DNA from: Variovorax sp. TBS-050B | Lineage (GTDB): Bacteria; Pseudomonadota; Gammaproteobacteria; Burkholderiales; Burkholderiaceae_C | Length of the DNA stretch: 64,000 nucleotides | Assembly: GCF_029893635.1 (NCBI RefSeq) | Contig: NZ_JARXYR010000002.1 | Coordinates: 2,579,001 to 2,643,000 of the forward strand | Direction of reading: 5' to 3' | In this document: piece by piece, positions 11,201-17,400 of the stretch | Position numbering within the stretch: the first letter of the stretch is position 1 | Layout of the letters: the number at the start of each line of letters is the position of its first letter | The notes under the pieces: generated by a model | The model's database searches: none | What the model saw: only the letters and a program-made list of their open reading frames with translations | Told to the model about the DNA's origin: nothing | Position numbers and translations under genes: made by a program

Positions 11201-12173
11201 CACGGTGACGCTGCAGCCCGACGGCACCCTGCGCTTCGTTCCGGCGGCCGGCTTCCACGGCACGCTGAGCTTCGGCTACACGGTCGGCGCGGGCGGGGCC
11301 AGCGAGACTGGTCAGGTGACCGTCGACGTGACCCCTGCCGTTCCCGACGCGCCGGCGCCCGCCCAGCCGCCGGTGCAGCCTGCACCGGTGGTGCTGGCGC
11401 CGCCGCCCCCCGTGCCCACGACCGCGCCCGCGCCCGCGCCCGCGACGGCGCCGGCTCCCGCGCCGGCCGCAGCCGGAACCGGCCTGCGCGCCGAGCCGGT
11501 GCTGCTCGGCGCCGTCGACGGCGCCGAGTCGTTGCAAGGCACCACCGGGCTGGACGGCGCCGGGGTGGTGGTGCTGGCGGCCAACGGCATCGACTCCCTC
11601 GACGGCACCGCGGCGCTCGACGTGGACGGCGTGGTGCTGCGCGCGGTCAATGCCGTGGATTCACTGCGCGGCCTCGACGCGGGCGGCGACGGTCGCGCCC
11701 CCTCGTGGCGGTCGACCCCCGTGGCCTCGAGTGCCGACGCGGCGGCGCCGCAGCCGATCGCGGCGCAGGCTCTGCGCACGGCCGACGGCGTGCGGCTCGA
11801 ATTCGAACAGCAGGGCGACCGCGCGTGGATTTCGGTCGGCGTGGCCGACGGGGTGCGCGGCCTGCGCGTCACGCTCGACGACGGCCGCCCGGCGCCTGCG
11901 TGGCTGCGCGTGGACCCGAGCGGCTTCGTGCGCATCGACCGGCCGGCCGGCGTCGATCAGCTGCGCCTGCGCGTCACGCTCATCGACGAGCACGGAACGG
12001 CCCGCAGCGAACGGGTCGAGATCGATTTCAGCACCGGACAGGTCCGGCGGCTGACCGATCCCGCACCGGACGGGCCGCGGGCCGCCGCGCCCAGTTTCTC
12101 CGAACAGCTCCAGCGGGCGGCGCGGCCCGCGGTGGCGCCGCGCGAGACCCAACTCTCTGAGCGGGTGGGCTGA
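2229..12173 (+). CDS. Giant LEPR-XLL / DUF4347 / tandem Ig-cadherin-repeat protein
   Basis: A 3,314-residue protein. Residues 30-38 read LEPRVLLDA, the LEPR-XLL type motif found at the N-terminus of very large bacterial surface or secreted proteins; no ordinary Sec signal peptide is obvious. Residues about 88-255 match DUF4347 (conserved HILGHGEAG and IYGCDFG). A lectin-like beta domain follows (about 260-425), then two unique Ig-like domains, then a tandem array of two alternating module types (about 700-3035). A Pro/Ala-rich linker, three short 22-residue repeats and a final beta-rich domain end the protein. I see no RTX nonapeptides, LPXTG or outer-membrane barrel. The 5' neighbour with a HlyD-like domain suggests a dedicated export route. 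Likely a large adhesin or matrix protein (inference). Confidence 0.88.
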   Translation: MRSTLFGFGAARHGRAVVRAAPQGLGIQALEPRVLLDAAAAQTVQEAAQEAAPANDAELPPVDAREHEELLAAMGALDPPEAAHAAPAAGGIYFIDLALPDADQLAASLPAGAEVHFIGADADGVACIAEALRGRSDVGAVHILGHGEAGALRLGATTLTLQSMQSMQGEHRDELVAIASSLSQEADILIYGCDFGAGETGARAVEMLAALTGADVAASSDATGAERFGGDWVLEVQTGAIEAKAASAPEWDYLMAPANLSIGSNAVVDGSFEGASSGWTVGGGTEGAETRPASSYGLNTVVDGTYAAEVEGPIGSSYIEQSVTGLTPGETYVLSWYGHTRLGRSTGADLGRAIVSSGGTEIASLNFQTSRSGWTRFSLSFTAPADGTVNLRFQSRGSTGADTGSDSNDGRGLILDAVRLEPQHHEVGYTENAEGVAIASADSTLIDLDSTDQHSLTVRIANAQAGDLLSVSGALPAGITASYDAATTTLTLSGSASGADYLTALQAVRYSSTSESPSEVTRMIEVVANDGSADSNTAMTRVAVTARNDAPTLDSAVDLRHSAQEDAPAPANGTAVGVPVSTFTGGIADVDDGASRGVAITGNAPSNGVWWYTTDGGATWRQVGTVSDSNALLLADNALTRLYFQATTADYNGSGGASALTMRAWDQTQGSNGSYFDVAANGTGGTTAFSTAADTVTLTIDAVADIAADTASTSEDSAVVIDVLGNDSFEDARRTIARVNDQAIASGGSVAIENGAVTLMADGKLRFTPAADFHGPASFSYTVSSGGGSETANVRVNVGAINDPPVPRNPDAPPQGQTFDSATGRYTATTQEDTAFAGRVAAGDVDGDALTYTVSAQPSHGAVTLDAATGAYTYTPTADYHGADSFEVSISDGRGGTTRSTVNLTVTPVADIAADTATTREDTPVDIAVLGNDSFENTGRRVTAINGTAVTAGTPVAVANGMVTLQADGTLRFVPTTDFHGALSFSYTVGSGGASETANVTVEVTPVNDAPVARDSAMATTQEDTAFEGRVVASDVDGDTLTYIVSAQPAHGTVTLDAATGAYTYTPAADYNGADSFEVTISDSRGGTTRSTVRMNATPVADIAADRISTREDTPVDIAVLGNDSFENAGRRVTAIDGTAVTAGTAVAVANGTVTLQADGTLRFVPAANFNGTARFSYTVSSGGVSETADVHVNVGATNDPPVPREPAPPIPGQTFDPATGHYTASTQEDTAFAGRVAAGDVDGDTLTYTVSAQPSHGTVTLDAATGAYTYTPAADYNGADSFEVSISDGRGGTARSTVNMTVTPAADIAADTATTREDTPVDIAVLGNDSFENTGRRVTAINGTAVTAGTPVAVSNGMVTLQADGTLRFVPTADFHGALSFSYTVSAGGVRETASVTVEVTPVNDAPVPREPNPSTPGQTFDPATGRYTATTQEDTPFAGGVAANDVDGDTLTYTVSAQPAHGTVVLDAATGVYTYTPAADYHGADSFEVTISDSQGGTARSTVNLTVTPVADIVADTATTREDTPVDIAVLVSDSFEDAGRAIIAIDGMPITSGGPGIDVANGSVTLQADGTLRFVPTANFNGTARFSYTVSSGGVSETANVQVNVGATNDPPVPREPNPPAPGQTFDPATGHYTATTQEDSAFEGRVAANDVDGDTLTYTVSTQPVHGTVTFDAATGAYTYTPTADYNGADSFEVTISDSRGGTARSTVNMTVTPVADIAADRVSTREDTPVDIAVLGNDSFEDTGRRVTAINGTAVTAGTPVAVSNGMVTLQADGTLRFVPTADFHGALSFSYTVSAGGVNETADVTVEVTPVNDAPVPRNPDTPPPGQIFDPATGHYTATTQEDTAFAGRVAANDVDGHTLTYTVSTQPTHGTVTLDAATGSYTYTPTADYNGADSFEVTISDSQGGTARSTVNMTVTPVADIAVDRVSTREDTPINIAVLGNDSFEDAGRAVSAIDGMPITSGGPGVNVANGTVTLQADGTLRFVPTANFNGTTRFSYTVDSGGVSETADVRVSVTAANDPPVPADPGGQPGQRFDAASGSYAGTTPEDTAFNGRVAASDVDGDTLTYTMRTPPAHGTVTLDAATGAYTYTPAADYNGMDSFVVAISDGAFTVESTVTMTVTPVSDIAVDTATTREDTPVDIAVLGNDSFEDTGRTITSINGTALTPGTAVAVPNGMVTLQPDGTLRFVPAANFNGTTRFSYTVSAGGVSETADVTVEVASVNDAPVPREPNPPTPGQTFDPVTGRYTATTQEDTAFAGRVIADDADGDALTYTVSAQPTHGTVTLDAATGAYTYTPTADYNGADSFEVSISDGQGGTTRSTVRMSIIAVADIAADRISTREDTPIDIAVLGNDSFEDTGRRVTAVNGTTVPVGTPVAVSNGMVTLQADGALRFVPADDFHGALSFSYTVDAGGARETANVTVEVTPVNDPPVARDVAMAATQEDTAFEGRVAADDVDGDMLTYAVSTQPTHGTVMLDAATGAYVYTPAADYNGADSFEVSISDGQGGATRSTVNMTITPVADIAADRISTREDTVVGIAVLSNDSFENTGRRVAAINGTAVTAGTPVTVSNGSVTLQADGTLRFVPSADFHGALSFSYTVDAGGASETANVTVEVTPANDAPVPREPIPPTPGQIFDPRTGHYTASAQEDTAFEGQVAANDVDGDTLTYTVSAPPVHGTVTLDAAAGAYTYTPAADYNGTDSFEVIISDSQGGTTCSAVNMTVTPVADIAADTITTREDTPLDIAVLGNDSFEDTGHRVTAINGTAVTAGTPVAVSNGMVTLQVDGTLRFVPTADFHGALSFSYTVASSSASETANVTVEVTTVNDAPVPRHLETPPPGQHFDPATGHYTATTQEDTPFAGRVTASDTDGDPLTYAVHTQPAHGTVTLDANTGAYTYTPTFDYNGTDSFEVSISDGRGGTTRSTVTLTITPVADIAVDTATTDEDTPVDIAVLGNDSFENPGRRVTAIDGTAVAPGTPVAVSNGTVTLQPDGTLRFVPAAGFHGTLSFGYTVGAGGASETGQVTVDVTPAVPDAPAPAQPPVQPAPVVLAPPPPVPTTAPAPAPATAPAPAPAAAGTGLRAEPVLLGAVDGAESLQGTTGLDGAGVVVLAANGIDSLDGTAALDVDGVVLRAVNAVDSLRGLDAGGDGRAPSWRSTPVASSADAAAPQPIAAQALRTADGVRLEFEQQGDRAWISVGVADGVRGLRVTLDDGRPAPAWLRVDPSGFVRIDRPAGVDQLRLRVTLIDEHGTARSERVEIDFSTGQVRRLTDPAPDGPRAAAPSFSEQLQRAARPAVAPRETQLSERVG
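4330..11334 (+). repeat. In-frame tandem array, about 610-bp period, 11 A-B pairs plus a final A
   Basis: Within the giant gene two modules alternate. A modules begin around VADIAAD and contain VLGNDSFE and TLRFVP; I count twelve. B modules contain DVDGDTLTYTVS and TYTPAADYNGADSFEV; I count eleven. Most pairs are joined by a Pro-rich linker with GQTFDPATG; two (near 5.27 and 9.55 kb) have a shorter linker. A modules near 6.82 and 8.06 kb share a variant loop (IDGMPITSGGPG). DNA identity between copies is visibly high over long stretches, so the array can recombine and could be miscounted in a short-read assembly. Confidence 0.93.
11499..11693 (+). repeat. Three degenerate 22-residue repeats in the C-terminal region
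   Basis: Three consecutive units of about 22 residues share the pattern VL-x-A-(V/N)-(D/N)-x-(A/I/V)-(E/D)-S-L-x-G, followed by a short Asp/Gly stretch. They lie between the Pro/Ala linker and the terminal beta domain. The spacing resembles stacked beta-strand repeats but does not match the calcium-binding RTX consensus. Confidence 0.6.
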
Positions 12174-12185
12174 GCGGCCGCAGGC

Positions 12186-12578
12186 TCAGCAGCGGCCCTT
12201 CTTCGCCTGCCCGGGCGGGCAGTGGTGGCCGCCGGGGTGGTCGCCGCCCGGATGTGCCCGCTCCGCGCGGCGCCAGTCGCCTTCGACCCAGCGCCAGCCG
12301 CCGTCGGCCTGGATCCAGCGGCCCGGTGCGTAGCTGTAGTCGGGCCTTGCCGTCACCCAGTGACCCGCGCGCCACACGTAGGCGCGGTCGTTCCACTGCC
12401 AGTGGCCCGGCACCCAGACGAATCCCGCGCGCGGGCCCGGCATCGCTTCATAGCGCGGTGCCGGCGGCGCCACCTGCACCACGCCCGGCACGTTGATGTT
12501 GATCGAAACCTGCGCGGCGGCAGGCAGGGCGCATGCGGCGAGCGCCATCGCGGCGGCAAGCACGGCTGTTGTTCTCAT
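12186..12578 (-). CDS. YXWGXW-repeat-type exported protein
   Basis: 130 residues with an N-terminal signal sequence. LAAC at 13-16 could be a lipobox; otherwise cleavage after AAAQ (about residue 23) is likely. The mature part has repeated Trp/Gly motifs (VWVPGHWQW, VWRAGHW, APGRW, GWRWVEGDW) as in the small YXWGXW family of Burkholderiales exported proteins. The C-terminus is rich in His, Gly and Pro. The start was chosen because a near-perfect Shine-Dalgarno precedes it; the longer open frame has none. It converges on the giant gene with only 12 bases between the stop codons. Function of the family is unknown; envelope localisation is expected. Confidence 0.85.
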   Translation of the reverse strand: MRTTAVLAAAMALAACALPAAAQVSININVPGVVQVAPPAPRYEAMPGPRAGFVWVPGHWQWNDRAYVWRAGHWVTARPDYSYAPGRWIQADGGWRWVEGDWRRAERAHPGGDHPGGHHCPPGQAKKGRC

Positions 12579-12582
12579 GGGA

Positions 12583-12590
12583 ACCTCCTT
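12583..12590 (-). promoter_or_regulatory. Shine-Dalgarno fixing the YXWGXW gene start
   Basis: Read on the minus strand this is AAGGAGGT, four bases before the ATG at 12578. It favours this start over the longer open frame reaching 12674. Confidence 0.75.
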
Positions 12591-12677
12591 GAACATGTGA
12601 ACGGATCTGCACAACGCGGATCGACGCGAAGTGTAGTCAGCACATTCCCGGAGGGGCCGCGGCAGCCCCCGCACCGC

Positions 12678-13697
12678 TCACATCACGCCCACGCTCCCCG
12701 TCACCGGCAGCACGATGCCCGTGATGTAGCTCGCGCAGCTCGGCGCGGCCAGGAAGACGTAGGCGGGCGACAGCTCCTCCGGCTGCGCGGGGCGCTGCAT
12801 GTCGGTGGCCTTGCCGAAGTCCTTCACCTTCTCGGGCGGACTGTCCGCGGGGTTCAGCGGCGTCCACACCGGTCCGGGCGCGATCGCGTTCACGCGGATG
12901 CCCTTGGGCAGCAGGTTGCTCGCGAGCGACTTGGTGAACGCATGGATCGCGCCCTTGGTCGTCGAGTAGTCGAGCAGGTGCGCGCTGCCCTCGAGCCCGG
13001 TGACAGAGCCGGTGTTGATGATCGAGGCGCCGCGCCCCAGGTGCGGCACCGCGGCGCGCGCCATCTGGAAGTAGCCGAAGACGTTGGTGCGCAGCGTCAG
13101 CTCGAAGCGCTCGTCGGTGATGTCCTCGATCGCGTCGGCATGCAGCTGGAAGGCGGCGTTGTTGACGAGGATGTCGAGCTTGCCGAAGGCCTGCACCGTC
13201 TGCTCGACCGCATCGCGGCAGAACGCCGGGTCGCAGACGTCGCCCTTGATCATGATGCAGCGCGTGCCTTCGGCCTCCACGTGGCGCCGTGTTTCCTCGG
13301 CGTCCTCGTCTTCCTCGAGGTAGGCGATGGCCACGTCCGCGCCTTCGCGCGCGTAGAGCACCGCCACGGCGCGTCCGATGCCGGAATCGCCGCCCGTGAT
13401 CAGGGCGGCCATGCCTTCGAGCTTGCCGCTGCCCTTGTAGTCGGGCGCCTCGAAACGCGGTCGCAGCGCGAGGTCGGCTTCGTCGCCCGGTTTCTCGAGG
13501 TGCTGCGCCGGCATCGGGTTGGCCGGCTGGGCGCGCTTGCCCATCTGGGCCGGCTGGCTGCTCTTGCTCTTCTTGGCGGCGGGCTTGGCGCTGTCCTTGG
13601 CGTCCTGCGCATGCTGGACGGCGCGTTGGCGGGAGGCGGTGTGGGCCGTGCCGCGCGACTTGGCGGATTTCGCGGCGGAGGCGGTGGTCGATTTCAT
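12678..13697 (-). CDS. Short-chain dehydrogenase with Lys/Ala-rich N-terminal extension (YhdF-like)
   Basis: 339 residues. A Rossmann nucleotide-binding motif TGGDSGIG lies at 101-108, NNAA follows strand 4 and the catalytic YSTTK gives the Tyr-Lys pair; the C-terminal PVTG fits. This is the classical SDR fold of the YhdF/general-stress type, which is NAD(P)-dependent. The first ~65 residues are an unusual Lys/Ala/Ser-rich, low-complexity extension, probably disordered and possibly nucleic-acid binding. It lies divergent to a DUF1003 gene. Substrate unknown; stress association is inferred from related proteins. Confidence 0.88.
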   Translation of the reverse strand: MKSTTASAAKSAKSRGTAHTASRQRAVQHAQDAKDSAKPAAKKSKSSQPAQMGKRAQPANPMPAQHLEKPGDEADLALRPRFEAPDYKGSGKLEGMAALITGGDSGIGRAVAVLYAREGADVAIAYLEEDEDAEETRRHVEAEGTRCIMIKGDVCDPAFCRDAVEQTVQAFGKLDILVNNAAFQLHADAIEDITDERFELTLRTNVFGYFQMARAAVPHLGRGASIINTGSVTGLEGSAHLLDYSTTKGAIHAFTKSLASNLLPKGIRVNAIAPGPVWTPLNPADSPPEKVKDFGKATDMQRPAQPEELSPAYVFLAAPSCASYITGIVLPVTGSVGVM

Positions 13698-13889
13698 GGT
13701 GCTGTGGCTCCTTGCATGTGAAGACCACCGTAAATCGCCCTCGCTGCGCCCGCGTAGGAATGCGTCCCGAATGCGCGCCCGCCGTGTCGCGCGAGTTCCG
13801 CTTTGCTTGCAAGGAGTGACGACGCACGCCTACGCCCCGGCGGGCGCGGCCTGGGCATGCTCGGCCCTCTCGACTCTGGAGTACGGGCG

Positions 13890-14519
13890 ATGGGGCCTGA
13901 CAAGAAGGACACGGCCGGCAAGGCCGGCAACGGCAACGGCGGCAATCACGGCAACGGCGGCAATCACGGCGACCGCGGCGGCAAGGCGCGCCATCCGACG
14001 CGCCGCAGGCATCCCTCGCTCCAGGCCCTGACGCACCAGAACATCGAGTCGATCCTCCAGCTCGAGGACGAGAATCTCCGTGCCAAGCCGCCGCTCTATC
14101 GCCTCGTGTCGCGCGTGGCGGGCTTCTGCGGCACCGTTGCCTTCCTTTGGTGGAACCTCGCGTTCTTCGCCGTGTGGATCGCGCTCAACGAGCTGGTCTG
14201 GCGCATCGATCCCTATCCCTTCACCTTCCTGCTCTTCCTCGTGTCGATCGAGGCGATCGTGCTGGCGATCCTGATCCTCATCAGCCAGAACATGTCGGCC
14301 GAAGCCAGCGAGCGACGGCACCACCTGGACCTGCAGGTCGACCTGCTCAACGAGCGCGAGATGACGGCGCTGCTGCGCCTCGTGACCCGCATGGCCGAAA
14401 AGATGGAGCTCCCGCCCGAGACCCACGGCGAGGTGAAGGCGCTGACCGAACGCACCGATCCGAGCAAGGTGCTGCACCAGATCGTCGAAGCCGAAGCCAC
14501 GCACCGCGAACGCGGCTGA
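13890..14519 (+). CDS. DUF1003 membrane protein
   Basis: 209 residues from the ATG at 13890, preceded by TGGAG at suitable spacing; longer starts at 13803 (TTG) or 13857 (ATG) cannot be excluded. The N-terminus is Gly/Asn/His-rich with basic stretches. Two membrane segments (about 77-104 and 111-132) are separated by a short RIDPYPF turn, followed by a cytoplasmic, charged helical tail. This is the layout of the DUF1003 family of small inner-membrane proteins of unknown function. The gene is divergent from the SDR gene and convergent with recJ. Confidence 0.85.
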   Translation: MGPDKKDTAGKAGNGNGGNHGNGGNHGDRGGKARHPTRRRHPSLQALTHQNIESILQLEDENLRAKPPLYRLVSRVAGFCGTVAFLWWNLAFFAVWIALNELVWRIDPYPFTFLLFLVSIEAIVLAILILISQNMSAEASERRHHLDLQVDLLNEREMTALLRLVTRMAEKMELPPETHGEVKALTERTDPSKVLHQIVEAEATHRERG

Positions 14520-14559
14520 CGGCTGAACAGGCGCAGGCCAGAGCACCCGCGGATCGGGC

Positions 14560-14634
14560 TCTGCCCGTCCGCCGGGTGCGCCCCCCAGTGGGGGGAGGCG
14601 GCTACACGAAGTGAGCCGCTTCGGGGGGCGTCAA
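14560..14634. repeat. Interspersed GC-rich repeat, family A, copy 1
   Basis: A partial copy of a Comamonadaceae-type repeat recognised by GCGCCCCCCAG/GGGGGG and GCCGCTTCGGGGGGCG blocks. It can fold into G/C-rich hairpins. Related copies are at about 43776-43870 and 54997-55085. Here it fills the gap between two convergent genes and could serve as a transcription stop for both. Confidence 0.6.
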
Positions 14635-16370
14635 AGTTCTGCGCCCTCAATCAGGAAGCGCAGCCGCCGCACGCCCTGCCATTCGTCGGCATCGAGCCGG
14701 AACGCCAGCTTCACGCGCGGCGGCAGCGGCTCGGTGTGGCCGAACCAGATGCCGTCGACCGGCTGCCCCTGGTGCCGCAGCTTGAGCGCGAGATGCTTCT
14801 CGCCCACCAGCCGCTGGGACACCACCTCGACCTCCTCGCTGAAGGTCGGCGGTGCGAAGCCCTGGCCCCACACCTCGCGGTGCAGCGTGTCGACCAGGTC
14901 GATGCGCATGTACTCGCGCGCGATCGGCCCGTCGGTCTCGATCTGGCGCGTGAGCGCCGAGGCCGCGAGCCATTCGTTCGCCACCTCGGCCAGCGCCCGC
15001 TCGAAGACCTCGAACCGGTCGCGCGCCACCGTGCAGCCGGCCGCCATCGCATGCCCGCCGAAGCGCAGCAGCACGCCCGGATGCCGCTTGGCCACCAGGT
15101 CGAGCGCATCGCGCAGATGAAAGCCCGGGATCGAGCGGCCCGAGCCCTTGAGCTCGTGTTCCTTGCCGGGCGCGCCGCTGGCGGCAAAGACGAAGGTCGG
15201 CCGATGGAAGCGGTCCTTGATGCGCGAGGCCACGATGCCGACCACGCCTTCGTGGAAGTCGGCGTCGAACACGCTGATGGCGGCGGGCGGCGTCTCGGCG
15301 CCATCGGCGTCGGGGCCGAACAGCGATTCGGCGAGCAGCAGCGCCTGCTCGCGCATGCCGCCCTCGATGTCGCGCCGCTCGCGGTTGATGCCGTCGAGCA
15401 GGCGCGCGAGCTCGTCGGCGCGGCCCGCGTCGTCGGTCAGCAGGCATTCGATGCCCAGCGTCATGTCGGCCAGCCGGCCGGCCGCGTTGATGCGCGGGCC
15501 GAGCGCAAAGCCGAAATCGAAAGTGGTGGCGGCGGCCGCGTTGCGCCCGGCCGCCTTGAACAGCGCCGCGATGCCCGCGGGCATCGCGCCTGCGCGGATG
15601 CGCCGCAGCCCCTGCGCCACCAGGCGCCGGTTGTTGGCATCGAGCCTGACCACGTCGGCCACCGTGCCCAGCGCCACCAGCGGCAGCAGCACGTCGAGCT
15701 TGGGCTGCGGATTGCCTGCCCCCCGGCTTGCCACTTCGAACACGCCGCGCGCGCGCAGCTCGGAGCGCAGTGCCAGCAGCACGTAGAACATCACGCCCAC
15801 GCCCGCGATGCTCTTGCTCTCGAAGCCGCAGCAGGGCTGGTTGGGATTCACCAGCACGTCGGCGGCCGGCAGCTCGGGGCCGGGCAGGTGGTGATCGGTC
15901 ACCAGCACCTGCAGGCCGCGCGCCTTGGCGGCGGCCACGCCCTCGACGCTCGCGATGCCGTTGTCGACCGTGATCAGCATGTCGGCGCCGCTGTCGGCCA
16001 CGCGCTCGGCAATCGGCGGCGTGAGGCCGTAGCCGTCCACCACCCGGTCGGGCACCAGGTAGCTCACGTGCTGCGCGCCCAGCAGCCGCAGGCCACGCAC
16101 CGCGACCGCGCAGGCGGTGGCGCCGTCGCAGTCGTAGTCGGCCACGATGCACAGGCGCTTGCCCGCGGCCATCGCATCGGCCAGCAGCACCGCGGCCTCG
16201 CGCGTGCCGTGCAGCGTGTCGGGCGGGAGCAGCCGGGCCAGCCCGTCGTCGAGCTCGTCGCTCGCGCGCACGCCGCGCGCCGCGAACAGGCGCGCGAGCA
16301 GCGGATGCACGCCCGCCTGCTCCAGCGCCCAGGCGCTGCGGGGCGGAATCTCCCTGGCGATGATCTTCAT
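14631..16370 (-). CDS. recJ: Single-stranded-DNA-specific exonuclease RecJ
   Basis: 579 residues, the normal RecJ length. Metal-binding motifs of the DHH family are present: DYDCDG (78-83), VDNG (about 136-139) and DHH (159-161), with GGHAMAAG in the DHHA1 domain. RecJ degrades single-stranded DNA 5' to 3' in recombination and mismatch repair. The ATG at 16370 overlaps the stop of the upstream gene by four bases (ATGA), so the two are translationally coupled. The open frame extends farther upstream but without homology to RecJ. Confidence 0.95.
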   Translation of the reverse strand: MKIIAREIPPRSAWALEQAGVHPLLARLFAARGVRASDELDDGLARLLPPDTLHGTREAAVLLADAMAAGKRLCIVADYDCDGATACAVAVRGLRLLGAQHVSYLVPDRVVDGYGLTPPIAERVADSGADMLITVDNGIASVEGVAAAKARGLQVLVTDHHLPGPELPAADVLVNPNQPCCGFESKSIAGVGVMFYVLLALRSELRARGVFEVASRGAGNPQPKLDVLLPLVALGTVADVVRLDANNRRLVAQGLRRIRAGAMPAGIAALFKAAGRNAAAATTFDFGFALGPRINAAGRLADMTLGIECLLTDDAGRADELARLLDGINRERRDIEGGMREQALLLAESLFGPDADGAETPPAAISVFDADFHEGVVGIVASRIKDRFHRPTFVFAASGAPGKEHELKGSGRSIPGFHLRDALDLVAKRHPGVLLRFGGHAMAAGCTVARDRFEVFERALAEVANEWLAASALTRQIETDGPIAREYMRIDLVDTLHREVWGQGFAPPTFSEEVEVVSQRLVGEKHLALKLRHQGQPVDGIWFGHTEPLPPRVKLAFRLDADEWQGVRRLRFLIEGAEL

Positions 16371-17335
16371 AGGGCCTCGAGCACCGCGGCGGCGTGCGTG
16401 CGGTCGAACAGGCTGCGGGCCCAGCCCAGCAGGCCGCGCTGCTGCACGGCATAACGCTGCGCCGCGCGGTCGCCGCAGAGCGTGAGCGACACCTCCGCGC
16501 CCGCCGTGTAGGCGGCCAGCAGCGTCGCCACGGCACCCGCATCGAGCGCCTGCCAGGCCTCGGCCCAGCCTGCGCCGTCGTCGCGCAGCGCGCACACGCG
16601 CAGCGCCTCGCTGACTTCGGGCGTGGGGCCGGTCGCCGCCGGCGCATCGGCTGGCAGCGCGCCGGTGCCGCTGAGCCAGAACGAATTGATCGGCGGCACG
16701 CCGCGCGCGGCGCGTTCGTCGTTCACGCGCTGGGTGTAGAGCAGCATCTGCATTTCGTTCTGCAGCCGGCGCAGCGGCCGGGCCGCATCGGCCAGCGGCG
16801 ACCACTGCGAGATCGGATGGCCCACCGCGCGGTCGATCGATGCGGTGGCCAGCCCTTCGAAGATGCGCCCGCGCGCCAGCCAGCGGCCCGGGGTGGGGGA
16901 GGCATGCAGCGCGATGCCGTCCTCCTCGAAGAAGGGGCGGGCGGCGTCCAGCAGCGCGGCCGATTCGGCCGCGTCGATCTCGATCGCGGACGGGTCGCCG
17001 AGCACCACGTCGTCGATGCCCACCTGCCAGTGGCACAGCGAGACCAGGCCCCAGGCCTCGCGGTCGCCGGCCTCGGCGATGCCGGCCTGCCGCGCTTCGA
17101 GCGCGGCCCAGGGGATGCAGCCGTCTTCCGCGGCGATGCCGAGCGCGCTGGCGAGTGCCCTTTCATGGGGCGGCGAGCGCGTGCCTTCGTCCTGCGCATC
17201 GCGCTCGGCCAGCGAGAGCCGGGACAGCAGCGATTCCAGGTTCGGCAGCCGCAGCGTCGCCAGGGCCGCGCGGCATGCCGGGGAACCGCGGCCGGCAAAG
17301 GGGATCAACAAATGACGGGGGGGAGCTTCGGCCAT
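16367..17335 (-). CDS. Phosphoglycerate-mutase-like protein co-transcribed with recJ
   Basis: 322 residues from the ATG at 17335. The N-terminus (HLLIPFAG), the SPPHERALA segment, the CHWQVG segment and the late block RLQNEMQMLLY...INSFWLSG match a conserved Burkholderiales protein usually labelled phosphoglycerate mutase; the alkaline-phosphatase-type metal ligands of true mutases are not evident. It overlaps recJ by four bases, and that pairing is often seen in betaproteobacteria. Role unknown; it could be a regulatory or nucleotide-processing partner. Divergent from lolC with 65 bases between. Confidence 0.7.
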   Translation of the reverse strand: MAEAPPRHLLIPFAGRGSPACRAALATLRLPNLESLLSRLSLAERDAQDEGTRSPPHERALASALGIAAEDGCIPWAALEARQAGIAEAGDREAWGLVSLCHWQVGIDDVVLGDPSAIEIDAAESAALLDAARPFFEEDGIALHASPTPGRWLARGRIFEGLATASIDRAVGHPISQWSPLADAARPLRRLQNEMQMLLYTQRVNDERAARGVPPINSFWLSGTGALPADAPAATGPTPEVSEALRVCALRDDGAGWAEAWQALDAGAVATLLAAYTAGAEVSLTLCGDRAAQRYAVQQRGLLGWARSLFDRTHAAAVLEAL

Positions 17336-17400
17336 GTCCCGTATTGTCCGGGATGCCACAATCCCGCACGACCGCCGCGGCGCGGCGAACCACTCACACC

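Noticed and set aside
4330..11334. CRISPR-like or satellite interpretation of the repeat array
   Set aside because: Repeats are ~610 bp, translated in one frame and clearly protein modules; no spacers.
2223..11537. A 3,104-codon open frame on the minus strand opposite the giant gene
   Set aside because: It mirrors the repeat array in a high-GC region and has no recognisable domain or start signal; it is an antisense shadow.
2229..12173. RTX adhesin label
   Set aside because: No GGxGxDxxx nonapeptides were found; only generic Asp/Gly segments.
16371..17036. RecJ start upstream of 16370 in the same open frame
   Set aside because: Upstream codons show no RecJ similarity and overlap the mutase-like gene; ATG at 16370 begins the family sequence.
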